Below are positions 5,493 to 9,773 of a stretch of DNA of 9,773 nucleotides, one piece after another. The position numbers and the translations under genes were made by a program. The notes under the pieces are model-generated. The model searched no databases and had not been told where the DNA came from. It saw only the letters and a list, made by a program, of their open reading frames with translations. Origin of the DNA: Candidatus Shapirobacteria bacterium (GTDB lineage: Bacteria > Patescibacteriota > Microgenomatia > UBA12405); NCBI GenBank assembly GCA_026395315.1, contig JAPLYY010000076.1:1-9773 (forward strand), written 5' to 3'. The stretch's first letter is position 1, and each line of letters opens with the position of its first letter.

Positions 5493-6552
5493 TTTTGGTT
5501 GCCGGGTCAATTCCGCCGAACTTAATCAACTCACTCAAAAATATATCAATGATGGATTTACCCCTCTTGTTAAAGAGGGGCAGGGGAGATTGAGCCCTGA
5601 TCTAATTGTTATCAATACCTGTGCTGTCACCAAAAAAGGGGAATACGAGTCGATTTCCAAAATTAAAGATCTACAACAAAAGTTTCCTCAAGCCAAAATT
5701 TTTGCCACCGGCTGCGCCGATTTATCCAAACTAAAGAATGTTAAAATTATCTCCAAAAACAATTTACCGGCTTTTTATACACCACAAGTTAAAGATAAAT
5801 TCAGCCATACTAATCGATATTTACTTCGAATTCAAACCGGTTGTACCGCCTTTTGCAGTTATTGCATTGTTCCCTACCGTCGTCCCCACCTTTGGTCTCT
5901 ACCAATTAATGAAGCTATATCCATTGTCAACCACATTCCTACTTACCAAGAAATTATTATTACCGGAGTCAATTTAAATCAATACACCCCCAGTCTATCC
6001 AATCTTCTTGAAGCTTTATTGATCCAAACCAAAATTCCTCTGATTAGTTTCGGCTCCGTTCCACTTCTTTGTATTGATAAAAATTTTATTAATCTTTATG
6101 AAAAATATTCTGACCGTTTGTCACATTTTTTACACATTCCCATTCAATCCGGTTCCGACAAAATTTTAAAACTCATGAACCGTCCCTATAATGTCAAAAA
6201 AACCAAAGAAATATTTTCGTTGCTAAAAACCCCCTTTTTTCAAGGGGGGGTGCCCGACCTGCCTGCCGGTAGGCATGGAGGGCGAGGGGGTTTGAATTTT
6301 GGTACCGACATTATTGTCGGCTTTCCTACTGAAACTGACTCTGATTTTCAGCAAACCTACAATTTATGCCAACAATTGGGATTTTCCAAACTTCATGTTT
6401 TCCGCTTCTCCCCCCGTCCCAATACCCCCGCCCTAAAATTATTTAAAGATTCTCCTAAAATCAGCAATCTTGAGAAAATTTCCCGTAGTCAAAAACTCCG
6501 CTCTCTCATCTCCCAAACCACACTTCCATTTCATCAAACACCGGGTACTTAA
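5470..6552 (+). CDS. mtaB: MtaB-like tRNA methylthiotransferase, no TRAM domain, two repeat insertions
   Basis: Radical SAM methylthiotransferase expected to turn t6A37 into ms2t6A37 in tRNA. The N-terminal UPF0004 domain has the three cluster cysteines C11 (FGCRVN), C51 (NTCAVT) and C82 (TGC). The radical SAM motif C125-x3-C129-x2-C132 (CTAFCSYC) follows, then GVNLNQY, LHIPIQSGSDKILKLMNRPY, GTDIIVGFPTET and FRFSPRPNTPA, all MtaB-like. Two palindromic elements are translated in frame: residues about 31-42 and 254-275, the second between FSLLK and NFGTD. The protein is 360 aa instead of about 430 and ends in the linker where the TRAM RNA-binding domain would begin; its last 47 bp overlap the 3' end of the convergent GTPase gene. 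Subfamily call (MtaB rather than MiaB) is fairly sure; activity is uncertain. Confidence 0.87.
   Translation: MKKILTVNFGCRVNSAELNQLTQKYINDGFTPLVKEGQGRLSPDLIVINTCAVTKKGEYESISKIKDLQQKFPQAKIFATGCADLSKLKNVKIISKNNLPAFYTPQVKDKFSHTNRYLLRIQTGCTAFCSYCIVPYRRPHLWSLPINEAISIVNHIPTYQEIIITGVNLNQYTPSLSNLLEALLIQTKIPLISFGSVPLLCIDKNFINLYEKYSDRLSHFLHIPIQSGSDKILKLMNRPYNVKKTKEIFSLLKTPFFQGGVPDLPAGRHGGRGGLNFGTDIIVGFPTETDSDFQQTYNLCQQLGFSKLHVFRFSPRPNTPALKLFKDSPKISNLEKISRSQKLRSLISQTTLPFHQTPGT
5560..5596. repeat. GC-rich palindromic element translated in mtaB (copy 1)
   Basis: Perfect 8-bp hairpin CCCCTCTT-GTTA-AAGAGGGG (5561-5580) followed by CAGGGGAGATTG. It is translated as residues T31-L41 between the first two conserved Cys regions, where MtaB relatives have a shorter linker. 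Its layout (pyrimidine arm, T/A loop, G-rich arm, G-rich tail) matches the copies at 6229 and 6819. Confidence 0.7.
6229..6293. repeat. composite GC-rich palindromic element translated in mtaB (copy 2)
   Basis: Starts ACCCCCTTTTTTCAAGGGGG and ends in a G-rich tail GAGGGGGTTT. A second palindrome of about 30 bp sits between the hairpin and the tail. It is translated as T254 to about L275 (TPFFQGG...GGRGG), an insertion of about 22 residues between conserved MtaB blocks, with the frame intact. Confidence 0.75.
6260..6275. repeat. nested 16-bp palindrome TGCCTGCCGGTAGGCA
   Basis: Near-perfect inverted repeat with one mismatched pair (G/T). It has a different sequence type from the surrounding CCCC/GGGG element and looks like a second repeat family inserted in the first. 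Translated in mtaB as residues L264-H269 or so. Confidence 0.7.
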
Positions 6553-7612
6553 AACTCACCTCTTGCCCCTGAAATTTGGCTTCCTTCCCCCAAATAAACA
6601 CTCTGGTAATATCCTGGCTCATCTGATTGGAAATTTTTTTCAATACCATTTCCAAAGTTTGTCCTCGTTTCATAATCAACGGTTCCTGTTTATCCGCCTC
6701 GCTGGTTCTTTCCCTTTTTAAATATACCCTCACCATTCCCAATCCTTTCCACACAGCATCTTTAAATTCCTGTATTCCTTGTCCATTTACAGCACTCATA
6801 AAAACGATATTGGTATTCACCCCTCCTTTTTGAAGGGAGGGGCTTGGGGTGGGTTTTGCCATGTCTATTTTAGTCACCACTTCCACCAATGGCATATAAG
6901 TTCTCGATTTACTCAACCCGTCAATATACCGGTCCACATCTTCCAGCTTTTCTCCAATCTGAATTATGGCATTGTCAAATCCCATCTCTTTGGCCATTTC
7001 TATTAAATTCTCTTTGGGAATAATTTTAAACGGATCAACAATTTGAATTGACCCCCGATCAGCCCGATGGATATGGATTTTTGGCGGTTTTTTATTTAAT
7101 CTGATCCCGGCATTTTCCAACTCTTGTTCCACTTTTTTTAACCAACCTAATCTTTGAATATCAGTCATCAATACCACTAAGTTTGACGCCCGAACCACTG
7201 ACAACACTTTTTTACCAAAACCCTTGCCTTCGGCTGCCCCTTCAATAATTCCCGGTAAATCCAATATTTGAATTCTGACCCCTTTATATTCCATCATCCC
7301 CGGGATTACCCCTAGGGTAGTAAAATCATAATTCGCCACTTTTGATTCAGCGTTAGTGACCGCATTTAATAAAGTCGATTTTCCCACCGACGGCAATCCC
7401 ACCAGTACTACTGACGCGTCACCGGAATGTTTAATGGCATAACCCACCCCACCTCCGGCTCCGCCGCTGATTTTTTCCTCCAAATTATCCCGTAACCTCG
7501 ACAATTTCGCTTTCAGTACTCCATGGTGAAACTGGCTGCTTTTGTCATAGGGAGTGTCGTGGATTTCCTTTTCCACTGCGGCAATTTTTTTAGCAATTTC
7601 TTCTTTATACAT
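6506..7612 (-). CDS. DRG/Obg-like GTPase with C-terminal TGS domain
   Basis: TRAFAC-class GTPase resembling archaeal and eukaryotic DRG (Rbg) proteins, which associate with translating ribosomes. Order: N-terminal helical region 1-48 (YHLGLLKAKL-type motif, here FHHGVLKAKLSRLR), glycine-rich linker 50-57, G1 GLPSVGKS 72-79, G2 FTTLG 97-101, G3 DLPG 118-121 followed by IIEGAAEGKG, the insert with IRLNKKPP, G4 TKID 247-250 (Thr for the usual Asn), G5 SA 273-274, and TGS domain from about 305. The DRG-specific IRLNK(K/Q)PP and SRTYMP-like blocks separate it from Obg and YchF. A palindromic repeat is translated right after G4 (residues about 254-266). 368 aa is normal for DRG. It diverges from the hydrolase gene with an 18-bp gap; no Shine-Dalgarno. 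Partner factor (DFRP) not seen. Confidence 0.9.
   Translation of the reverse strand: MYKEEIAKKIAAVEKEIHDTPYDKSSQFHHGVLKAKLSRLRDNLEEKISGGAGGGVGYAIKHSGDASVVLVGLPSVGKSTLLNAVTNAESKVANYDFTTLGVIPGMMEYKGVRIQILDLPGIIEGAAEGKGFGKKVLSVVRASNLVVLMTDIQRLGWLKKVEQELENAGIRLNKKPPKIHIHRADRGSIQIVDPFKIIPKENLIEMAKEMGFDNAIIQIGEKLEDVDRYIDGLSKSRTYMPLVEVVTKIDMAKPTPSPSLQKGGVNTNIVFMSAVNGQGIQEFKDAVWKGLGMVRVYLKRERTSEADKQEPLIMKRGQTLEMVLKKISNQMSQDITRVFIWGKEAKFQGQEVSFKYPVFDEMEVWFGR
6819..6856. repeat. GC-rich palindromic element translated in the GTPase gene (copy 3)
   Basis: On the plus strand it reads CACCCCTCCTTTTTGAAG, then GGAGGGG and a G-rich tail (GGGGTGGG): a 7-bp stem CCCCTCC/GGAGGGG. The host gene reads it on the other strand, as TPSPSLQKGG just after the G4 motif TKID, where the GTPase fold tolerates loops. 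Same layout as the two mtaB copies but in the opposite coding orientation. Confidence 0.72.
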
Positions 7613-7613
7613 T

Positions 7614-7622
7614 TGATAGAAT
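7614..7622 (+). promoter_or_regulatory. extended -10 promoter (TGATAGAAT) in an 18-bp divergent gap
   Basis: TG-A-TAGAAT lies 8 nt before the hydrolase ATG at 7631, which predicts a leaderless or nearly leaderless mRNA. The box lies wholly in the gap between the two divergent starts. On the minus strand a TACTAT (7626-7621) ends 8 nt before the GTPase ATG and could serve it, without a TG extension. Any -35 contacts would lie in the other gene's first codons. Confidence 0.4.
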
Positions 7623-7630
7623 AGTAAACT

Positions 7631-9007
7631 ATGTTTATTATTGTCCTCTTATTGGCTTTTTTCCTTAACTACAGTCCTATTTTAGCATCTGACCGCAATA
7701 TTTTTGGCCTTCACTTAACTCAAACCAGTGATTTATCAATATCCAAGGATGTTATCAATAGCTCCGGCGGTGATTGGGGTTGGGCTACCATCGTCGTCCG
7801 TCTTGACCAGCTTGATCGAAATACTTGGCAGAATTTTATGGATAATTGCCGTATATACCATATAATTCCAATTATTAGATTGGCCATCTATATGGATCAA
7901 AACAACTGGAAACAACCCAGTCTTTCCGATATTGATAATCTGGCTAATTTTCTCAACTCTCTCAATTGGCCCACTAAAACTCAATATATTATTCCTTTTA
8001 ACGAAATCAATCATGCTTCTGAATGGGGTGGAGCCATCGACATCAAAGGCTTCACTGACATGTTTATCTATACTTCTCAAAAATTTAAATCTCTCAATCC
8101 CAATTTTTTTGTTCTTTCCTCACCTTTAGATTTAGCTTCTCCGGAAAATATGCCTCAATTTAAATCCGCTCTCAATGTTTATCATGAAATTTACCTCTAT
8201 AAACCCCAATTTTTCGATGCTTTTGACGGTCTGGCTTCCCATTCCTATCCCAATCACGGCTTTGTTGGTATCCCGTCTGATTCCGGTCAGCATTCCGTTC
8301 GCGGCTACATCTGGGAACTGGCTTATTTAAAATCCCTCGGCATTAACAAAACCTATCCCGTTTTTATCACCGAAACCGGTTGGCCCCACCGGGAAGGAGA
8401 GTCAAATAAAAATAATTTTTACACCACCGCCACCAGTGCCAAATTTTTATCTGAAACTCTGGATATCTGGCAAAATGATCCCCGGATTATGGCCGTTACC
8501 CCCTTTATTTATAATTATCCCAACGTTCCTTTTGATCACTTTTCCTGGGTCGATAAACAAGAGCAATTATACCCTTCCTATCAGCAATTAATTGATAAAC
8601 CTAAATTTAAAAATACTCCGGAACAAATCACCTCGTTCGACGTCATCGAAAACGATATGCCTTTTTTAATTTTCTCCGACTACGATTATGGCGGCCAAAT
8701 TGTTCTCAAAAACACCGGCCAGTCAATTTGGGGCGAAACTCAGTTTTGCCTGACCCCCAAATCATCTGACAATGTTGTCGTTGATGCCCTCTGTACCTCC
8801 AATACTTTCGTTCCCCCCGGCGGTAAATTAACTCTCAATTATAAATTTCGAGTCGCCAAATCTAACGAAGAGAAAACTTTTATTGGCTGGGACAAAGTTA
8901 ATCAGCAATATTCCATTACCCCAATTGTCACCCAAGGCCAAATCTACCGCCAAGATCTTAATCTCAAAGAAAAAATCATTCAACTCTTCAAAAACCTGTC
9001 TTTATGA
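7631..9007 (+). CDS. secreted clan GH-A-like glycoside hydrolase with C-terminal Ig-like domain
   Basis: Probably an exported retaining glycosidase. A hydrophobic N-terminus ending ILAS (about 1-20, no basic n-region) looks like a signal peptide or anchor. The TIM-barrel part (about 25-330) carries FNEIN with N124-E125 as candidate acid/base, HSYP at 204-207, and ITETGWP with E248 as candidate nucleophile, 123 residues apart. These are clan GH-A patterns, as in GH5, GH39 and GH53; the family and substrate cannot be fixed. A beta-rich domain at about 345-440 (VLKNTGQSIWGE) resembles NBR1/Ig-like domains and holds C373 and C388, a possible disulfide. An in-frame TAA at 7625 makes ATG 7631 the earliest ATG start. 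Its TGA overlaps a tRNA-derived hairpin. Likely role: polysaccharide attack or envelope remodelling. Confidence 0.8.
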   Translation: MFIIVLLLAFFLNYSPILASDRNIFGLHLTQTSDLSISKDVINSSGGDWGWATIVVRLDQLDRNTWQNFMDNCRIYHIIPIIRLAIYMDQNNWKQPSLSDIDNLANFLNSLNWPTKTQYIIPFNEINHASEWGGAIDIKGFTDMFIYTSQKFKSLNPNFFVLSSPLDLASPENMPQFKSALNVYHEIYLYKPQFFDAFDGLASHSYPNHGFVGIPSDSGQHSVRGYIWELAYLKSLGINKTYPVFITETGWPHREGESNKNNFYTTATSAKFLSETLDIWQNDPRIMAVTPFIYNYPNVPFDHFSWVDKQEQLYPSYQQLIDKPKFKNTPEQITSFDVIENDMPFLIFSDYDYGGQIVLKNTGQSIWGETQFCLTPKSSDNVVVDALCTSNTFVPPGGKLTLNYKFRVAKSNEEKTFIGWDKVNQQYSITPIVTQGQIYRQDLNLKEKIIQLFKNLSL

Positions 9008-9031
9008 GCCGCGTGGGACTCGAACCCACGA
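9005..9031 (-). pseudogene. tRNA-Lys 3' end fragment (T-arm and acceptor 3' strand)
   Basis: 27 bases identical, in inverted orientation, to 9647-9673 of tRNA-Lys(CTT): discriminator A, acceptor strand GCGGCTC, T-stem CCCAC/GTGGG and loop TTCGAGT. The matching 5' half (GAGCCGC, D-arm, anticodon arm) is absent within 350 nt upstream on that strand, so it is not a working tRNA. It overlaps the stop codon of the hydrolase gene. It could be a remnant of recombination or integration at a tRNA, or a captured piece used as a 3' hairpin. Confidence 0.75.
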
Positions 9032-9050
9032 TTAATTTATAATCGATTTT
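9012..9050 (+). terminator. possible terminator/3' hairpins after the hydrolase gene
   Basis: Two hairpins follow the stop codon: CGTGGG/CCCACG (9012-9030, the tRNA T-arm read on the other strand) and CGATTA-ATTTA-TAATCG (9029-9045), the latter followed by ATTTT. They share bases, so only one can form fully. The T-run is short; termination is a guess from position. Confidence 0.3.
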
Positions 9051-9055
9051 CAGGA

Positions 9056-9250
9056 TTATCCAGATAATTTTTTACGTGTATTTACTACCCCATGCAAACC
9101 AGGAGTATTAAATTCAAGATACATCGTTCCTGGAGTCCATTTCCTCATTTCTATACGCCTGACCTTATCATGCACTTCCTCAGCCCGTTTATCCAAACGT
9201 GCTTCAATTTGCTCACGAGTCAATTTAGGTTGATTTTCTTTTTTGGCCAT
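9056..9250 (-). CDS. 64-aa basic protein, function unknown
   Basis: I do not recognise this protein. It is highly charged: a predicted amphipathic helix (about 9-38, LTREQIEARLDKRAEEVHDK) precedes a short segment with WTPGTMYLEF and HGVVNTRKK. There is no signal peptide, membrane segment or metal motif. The ATG at 9250 follows an extended -10-like TGTTACTAT ending 10 nt upstream, so the mRNA would have a leader of only a few nt. It lies downstream of tRNA-Leu(TAG) on the same strand and ends 25 bp before the tRNA-Lys fragment, inside the segment bounded by the 27-bp inverted repeat. Codon use looks normal for the window. Probably a real gene from its regular composition and promoter position, but homologues would be needed to prove it. 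Confidence 0.55.
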   Translation of the reverse strand: MAKKENQPKLTREQIEARLDKRAEEVHDKVRRIEMRKWTPGTMYLEFNTPGLHGVVNTRKKLSG

Positions 9251-9260
9251 TAATTAAATA

Positions 9261-9283
9261 ATAGTAACATGTACCTGTACTAT
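9261..9283 (-). promoter_or_regulatory. promoter with dyad for the 64-aa gene
   Basis: The minus strand has TG-T-TACTAT (9269-9261) upstream of the ATG at 9250. The box is one arm of an imperfect dyad, ATAGTA (9261-9266) and TACTAT (9278-9283), which could be an operator or chance. A second -10-like TATAGT lies on the minus strand across the other arm. Confidence 0.3.
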
Positions 9284-9302
9284 ACCTGAACAATCAAAAT
9301 TG

Positions 9303-9384
9303 TGCCGCTGAGAGGACTCGAACCTCCACACCTTACGGTATACGCTCCTAAAGCGTACGTGTATACCAATTTCACCACAGCGGC
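9303..9384 (-). tRNA. tRNA-Leu (anticodon TAG)
   Basis: Class II tRNA. Acceptor GCCGCTG/CAGCGGC, anticodon stem TACGC/GCGTA with loop TTTAGGA, variable arm TACCGTAAGGTGT, T-loop TTCGAGT. Discriminator A; no CCA. It diverges from tRNA-Arg(TCT) across a 42-bp gap with a palindromic promoter. Confidence 0.97.
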
Positions 9385-9393
9385 AGATAGGGA

Positions 9394-9419
9394 TATTTTA
9401 CCAGTATTTTGGTAAAATA
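9394..9419. promoter_or_regulatory. palindromic bidirectional extended -10 promoter between tRNA-Leu(TAG) and tRNA-Arg(TCT)
   Basis: A perfect 10-bp inverted repeat, TATTTTACCA (9394-9403) and TGGTAAAATA (9410-9419), with a 6-nt centre. Each arm is an extended -10 box, TG-G-TAAAAT, reading outward: it ends 8 nt before tRNA-Arg on the plus strand and 10 nt before tRNA-Leu on the minus strand. As a single-strand hairpin it would lack a T-tract at the right place, so promoter is the better reading. Confidence 0.6.
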
Positions 9420-9426
9420 GCTTTGT

Positions 9427-9500
9427 GTCCTCATAGCTCAGTTGGATAGAGCGCTTCCCCTCTAAGGAAGAGGTCGCAGGTTCGATCCCTGCTGGGGATA
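9427..9500 (+). tRNA. tRNA-Arg (anticodon TCT), with C33
   Basis: D-arm GCTCAGTTGGATAGAGC, anticodon stem CTTCC/GGAAG, T-stem GCAGG/CCTGC with loop TTCGATC. The anticodon loop is CCTCTAA, so position 33 is C where nearly all elongator tRNAs have U. The acceptor GTCCTCA/TGGGGAT has G-T pairs at 1-72 and 5-68. Discriminator A; no CCA. Arg identity follows from the anticodon. Confidence 0.92.
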
Positions 9501-9509
9501 CTATGAAAA

Positions 9510-9581
9510 GCGCCTATAGCTCAACGGATAGAGTCCTAGTCTTCGGAACTAGTGATGAGGGTCCGATTCCCCCTGGGCGCA
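9510..9581 (+). tRNA. tRNA-Arg (anticodon TCG), with C55
   Basis: Acceptor GCGCCTA/TGGGCGC, anticodon stem CTAGT/ACTAG with loop CTTCGGA. T-stem GAGGG/CCCCC has an A-C mismatch and the loop is TCCGATT, with C55 as in tRNA-Phe and tRNA-Gly(TCC). Discriminator A; no CCA. It is 9 nt after tRNA-Arg(TCT) and is probably co-transcribed. Confidence 0.94.
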
Positions 9582-9585
9582 CATT

Positions 9586-9591
9586 TATAAT
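9586..9591 (+). promoter_or_regulatory. -10 box (TATAAT) for tRNA-Lys
   Basis: A perfect TATAAT ends 9 nt before the tRNA-Lys 5' end, the same spacing as at other tRNAs here, in the 19-nt gap after tRNA-Arg(TCG). No TG extension. tRNA-Lys may therefore have its own start besides read-through. Confidence 0.4.
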
Positions 9592-9600
9592 ACAAATTAC

Positions 9601-9676
9601 GAGCCGCTAGCTCAGTCGGTAGAGCAATCGCCTCTTAAGCGATTGGTCGTGGGTTCGAGTCCCACGCGGCTCACCA
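9601..9676 (+). tRNA. tRNA-Lys (anticodon CTT), with encoded CCA
   Basis: Acceptor GAGCCGC/GCGGCTC, D-arm GCTCAGTCGGTAGAGC, anticodon stem ATCGC/GCGAT with loop CTCTTAA, T-arm GTGGG-TTCGAGT-CCCAC, discriminator A at 9673 and genomic CCA at 9674-9676. Its 3' 27 bases recur inverted at 9005-9031. Confidence 0.97.
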
Positions 9677-9773
9677 ACTGGTACTGAAGCAGTACCAAAG
9701 TGGTGTTTTAGTCCTAAATACGGGGCTAATCTGGGGGTTCCAGAAGTTAAATCTGAGTAGGTTGGCATACCAT
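9677..9773 (+). other. unidentified structured tail after tRNA-Lys
   Basis: The last 97 nt hold no recognisable gene. Visible structure on the plus strand: a perfect 7-bp hairpin GGTACTG-AAG-CAGTACC (9680-9696), TTAGTCC paired with GGGCTAA (one G-T pair) and CTGG-GGGTT-CCAG. GAAGTTAA recalls 5S rRNA loop B and GGGGCTAAT recalls a tmRNA 5' end, but neither has its diagnostic core. It may be the 5' part of an RNA gene cut by the window edge, or plain intergenic DNA. Confidence 0.25.

Noticed and set aside
5470..6552. mtaB as a frameshifted pseudogene
   Set aside because: All cluster cysteines and MtaB motifs are in one open frame; the insertions are multiples of three and only the C-terminal domain is missing.
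9005..9673. Classical integrated element with attL/attR
   Set aside because: The tRNA-Lys copies are inverted, not direct, and no integrase is visible between them.
9605..9769. Open reading frames crossing tRNA-Lys and the tail on both strands
   Set aside because: They read through or against a tRNA gene, the typical source of spurious antisense-tRNA proteins, and the plus frame has no start codon.
9697..9773. 5S rRNA gene starting after tRNA-Lys
   Set aside because: GAAGTTAA and its distance from GTGG fit, but the CCGAAC loop C core is missing and I could not pair a convincing helix II.
9722..9773. tmRNA 5' end (GGGGCTAAT...)
   Set aside because: The start resembles the tmRNA acceptor strand, but the universal TTCGAC block is absent (GTTCCAG instead).
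1..9773. CRISPR array or toxin-antitoxin pair
   Set aside because: No regularly spaced direct repeats were seen, and neither small protein has a partner gene or a recognisable toxin or antitoxin motif.

Overview
The window looks like a low-GC, gene-dense piece of a bacterial genome, most probably from the Candidate Phyla Radiation (Patescibacteria, perhaps a Microgenomates lineage). This is inference from: gene overlaps and tiny intergenic gaps; 13 single-copy tRNA genes, only two of which are followed by a genomic CCA; protein genes almost without Shine-Dalgarno sequences; short GC-rich palindromes inserted in frame inside conserved genes; an archaeal/eukaryotic-style DRG GTPase; and a shortened MtaB. 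TGA is used as a stop, so code 25 does not apply.

Layout. 1-3152 (minus): a compact five-gene run, read right to left as a GT-C membrane glycosyltransferase, a Cys-rich DUF3795-like protein, a GIY-YIG nuclease-domain protein, a BCP/PrxQ peroxiredoxin and an aldo/keto reductase cut by the window edge. 3182-4321 (minus): nine tRNA genes (Gln, Leu-GAG, Val, Gly-GCC, Phe, Leu-CAG, Gly-TCC, Pro, Leu-TAA) in short units, most led by their own extended -10 box, plus one terminator and one small zinc-binding-like protein. 4371-6552 (plus): a tRNA-modification pair, tgt (wobble base 34) overlapping mtaB (base 37), divergent from the tRNAs they would act with. 6506-7612 (minus): a DRG/Obg-like GTPase whose 3' end overlaps mtaB tail to tail. 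7631-9007 (plus): a secreted clan GH-A-like glycoside hydrolase, starting 18 bp from the divergent GTPase. 9005-9773: a tRNA 3' fragment, a 64-aa unknown protein, tRNA-Leu(TAG) (minus), then Arg(TCT), Arg(TCG), Lys(CTT) (plus) and an unidentified tail.

The theme is translation: tRNA supply, tRNA modification and a ribosome-associated type of GTPase. A smaller envelope theme joins the membrane glycosyltransferase and the secreted hydrolase. The most noteworthy signals are: the palindromic repeats translated inside mtaB and the GTPase gene; the uniform TGn-TAWAAT promoters, several palindromic and bidirectional and several placing the start codon at the expected transcription start (leaderless mRNAs); unusual tRNA bases (C55 in three tRNAs, C33 in one); an atypical TGT active site; and a 27-bp inverted copy of the tRNA-Lys 3' end.
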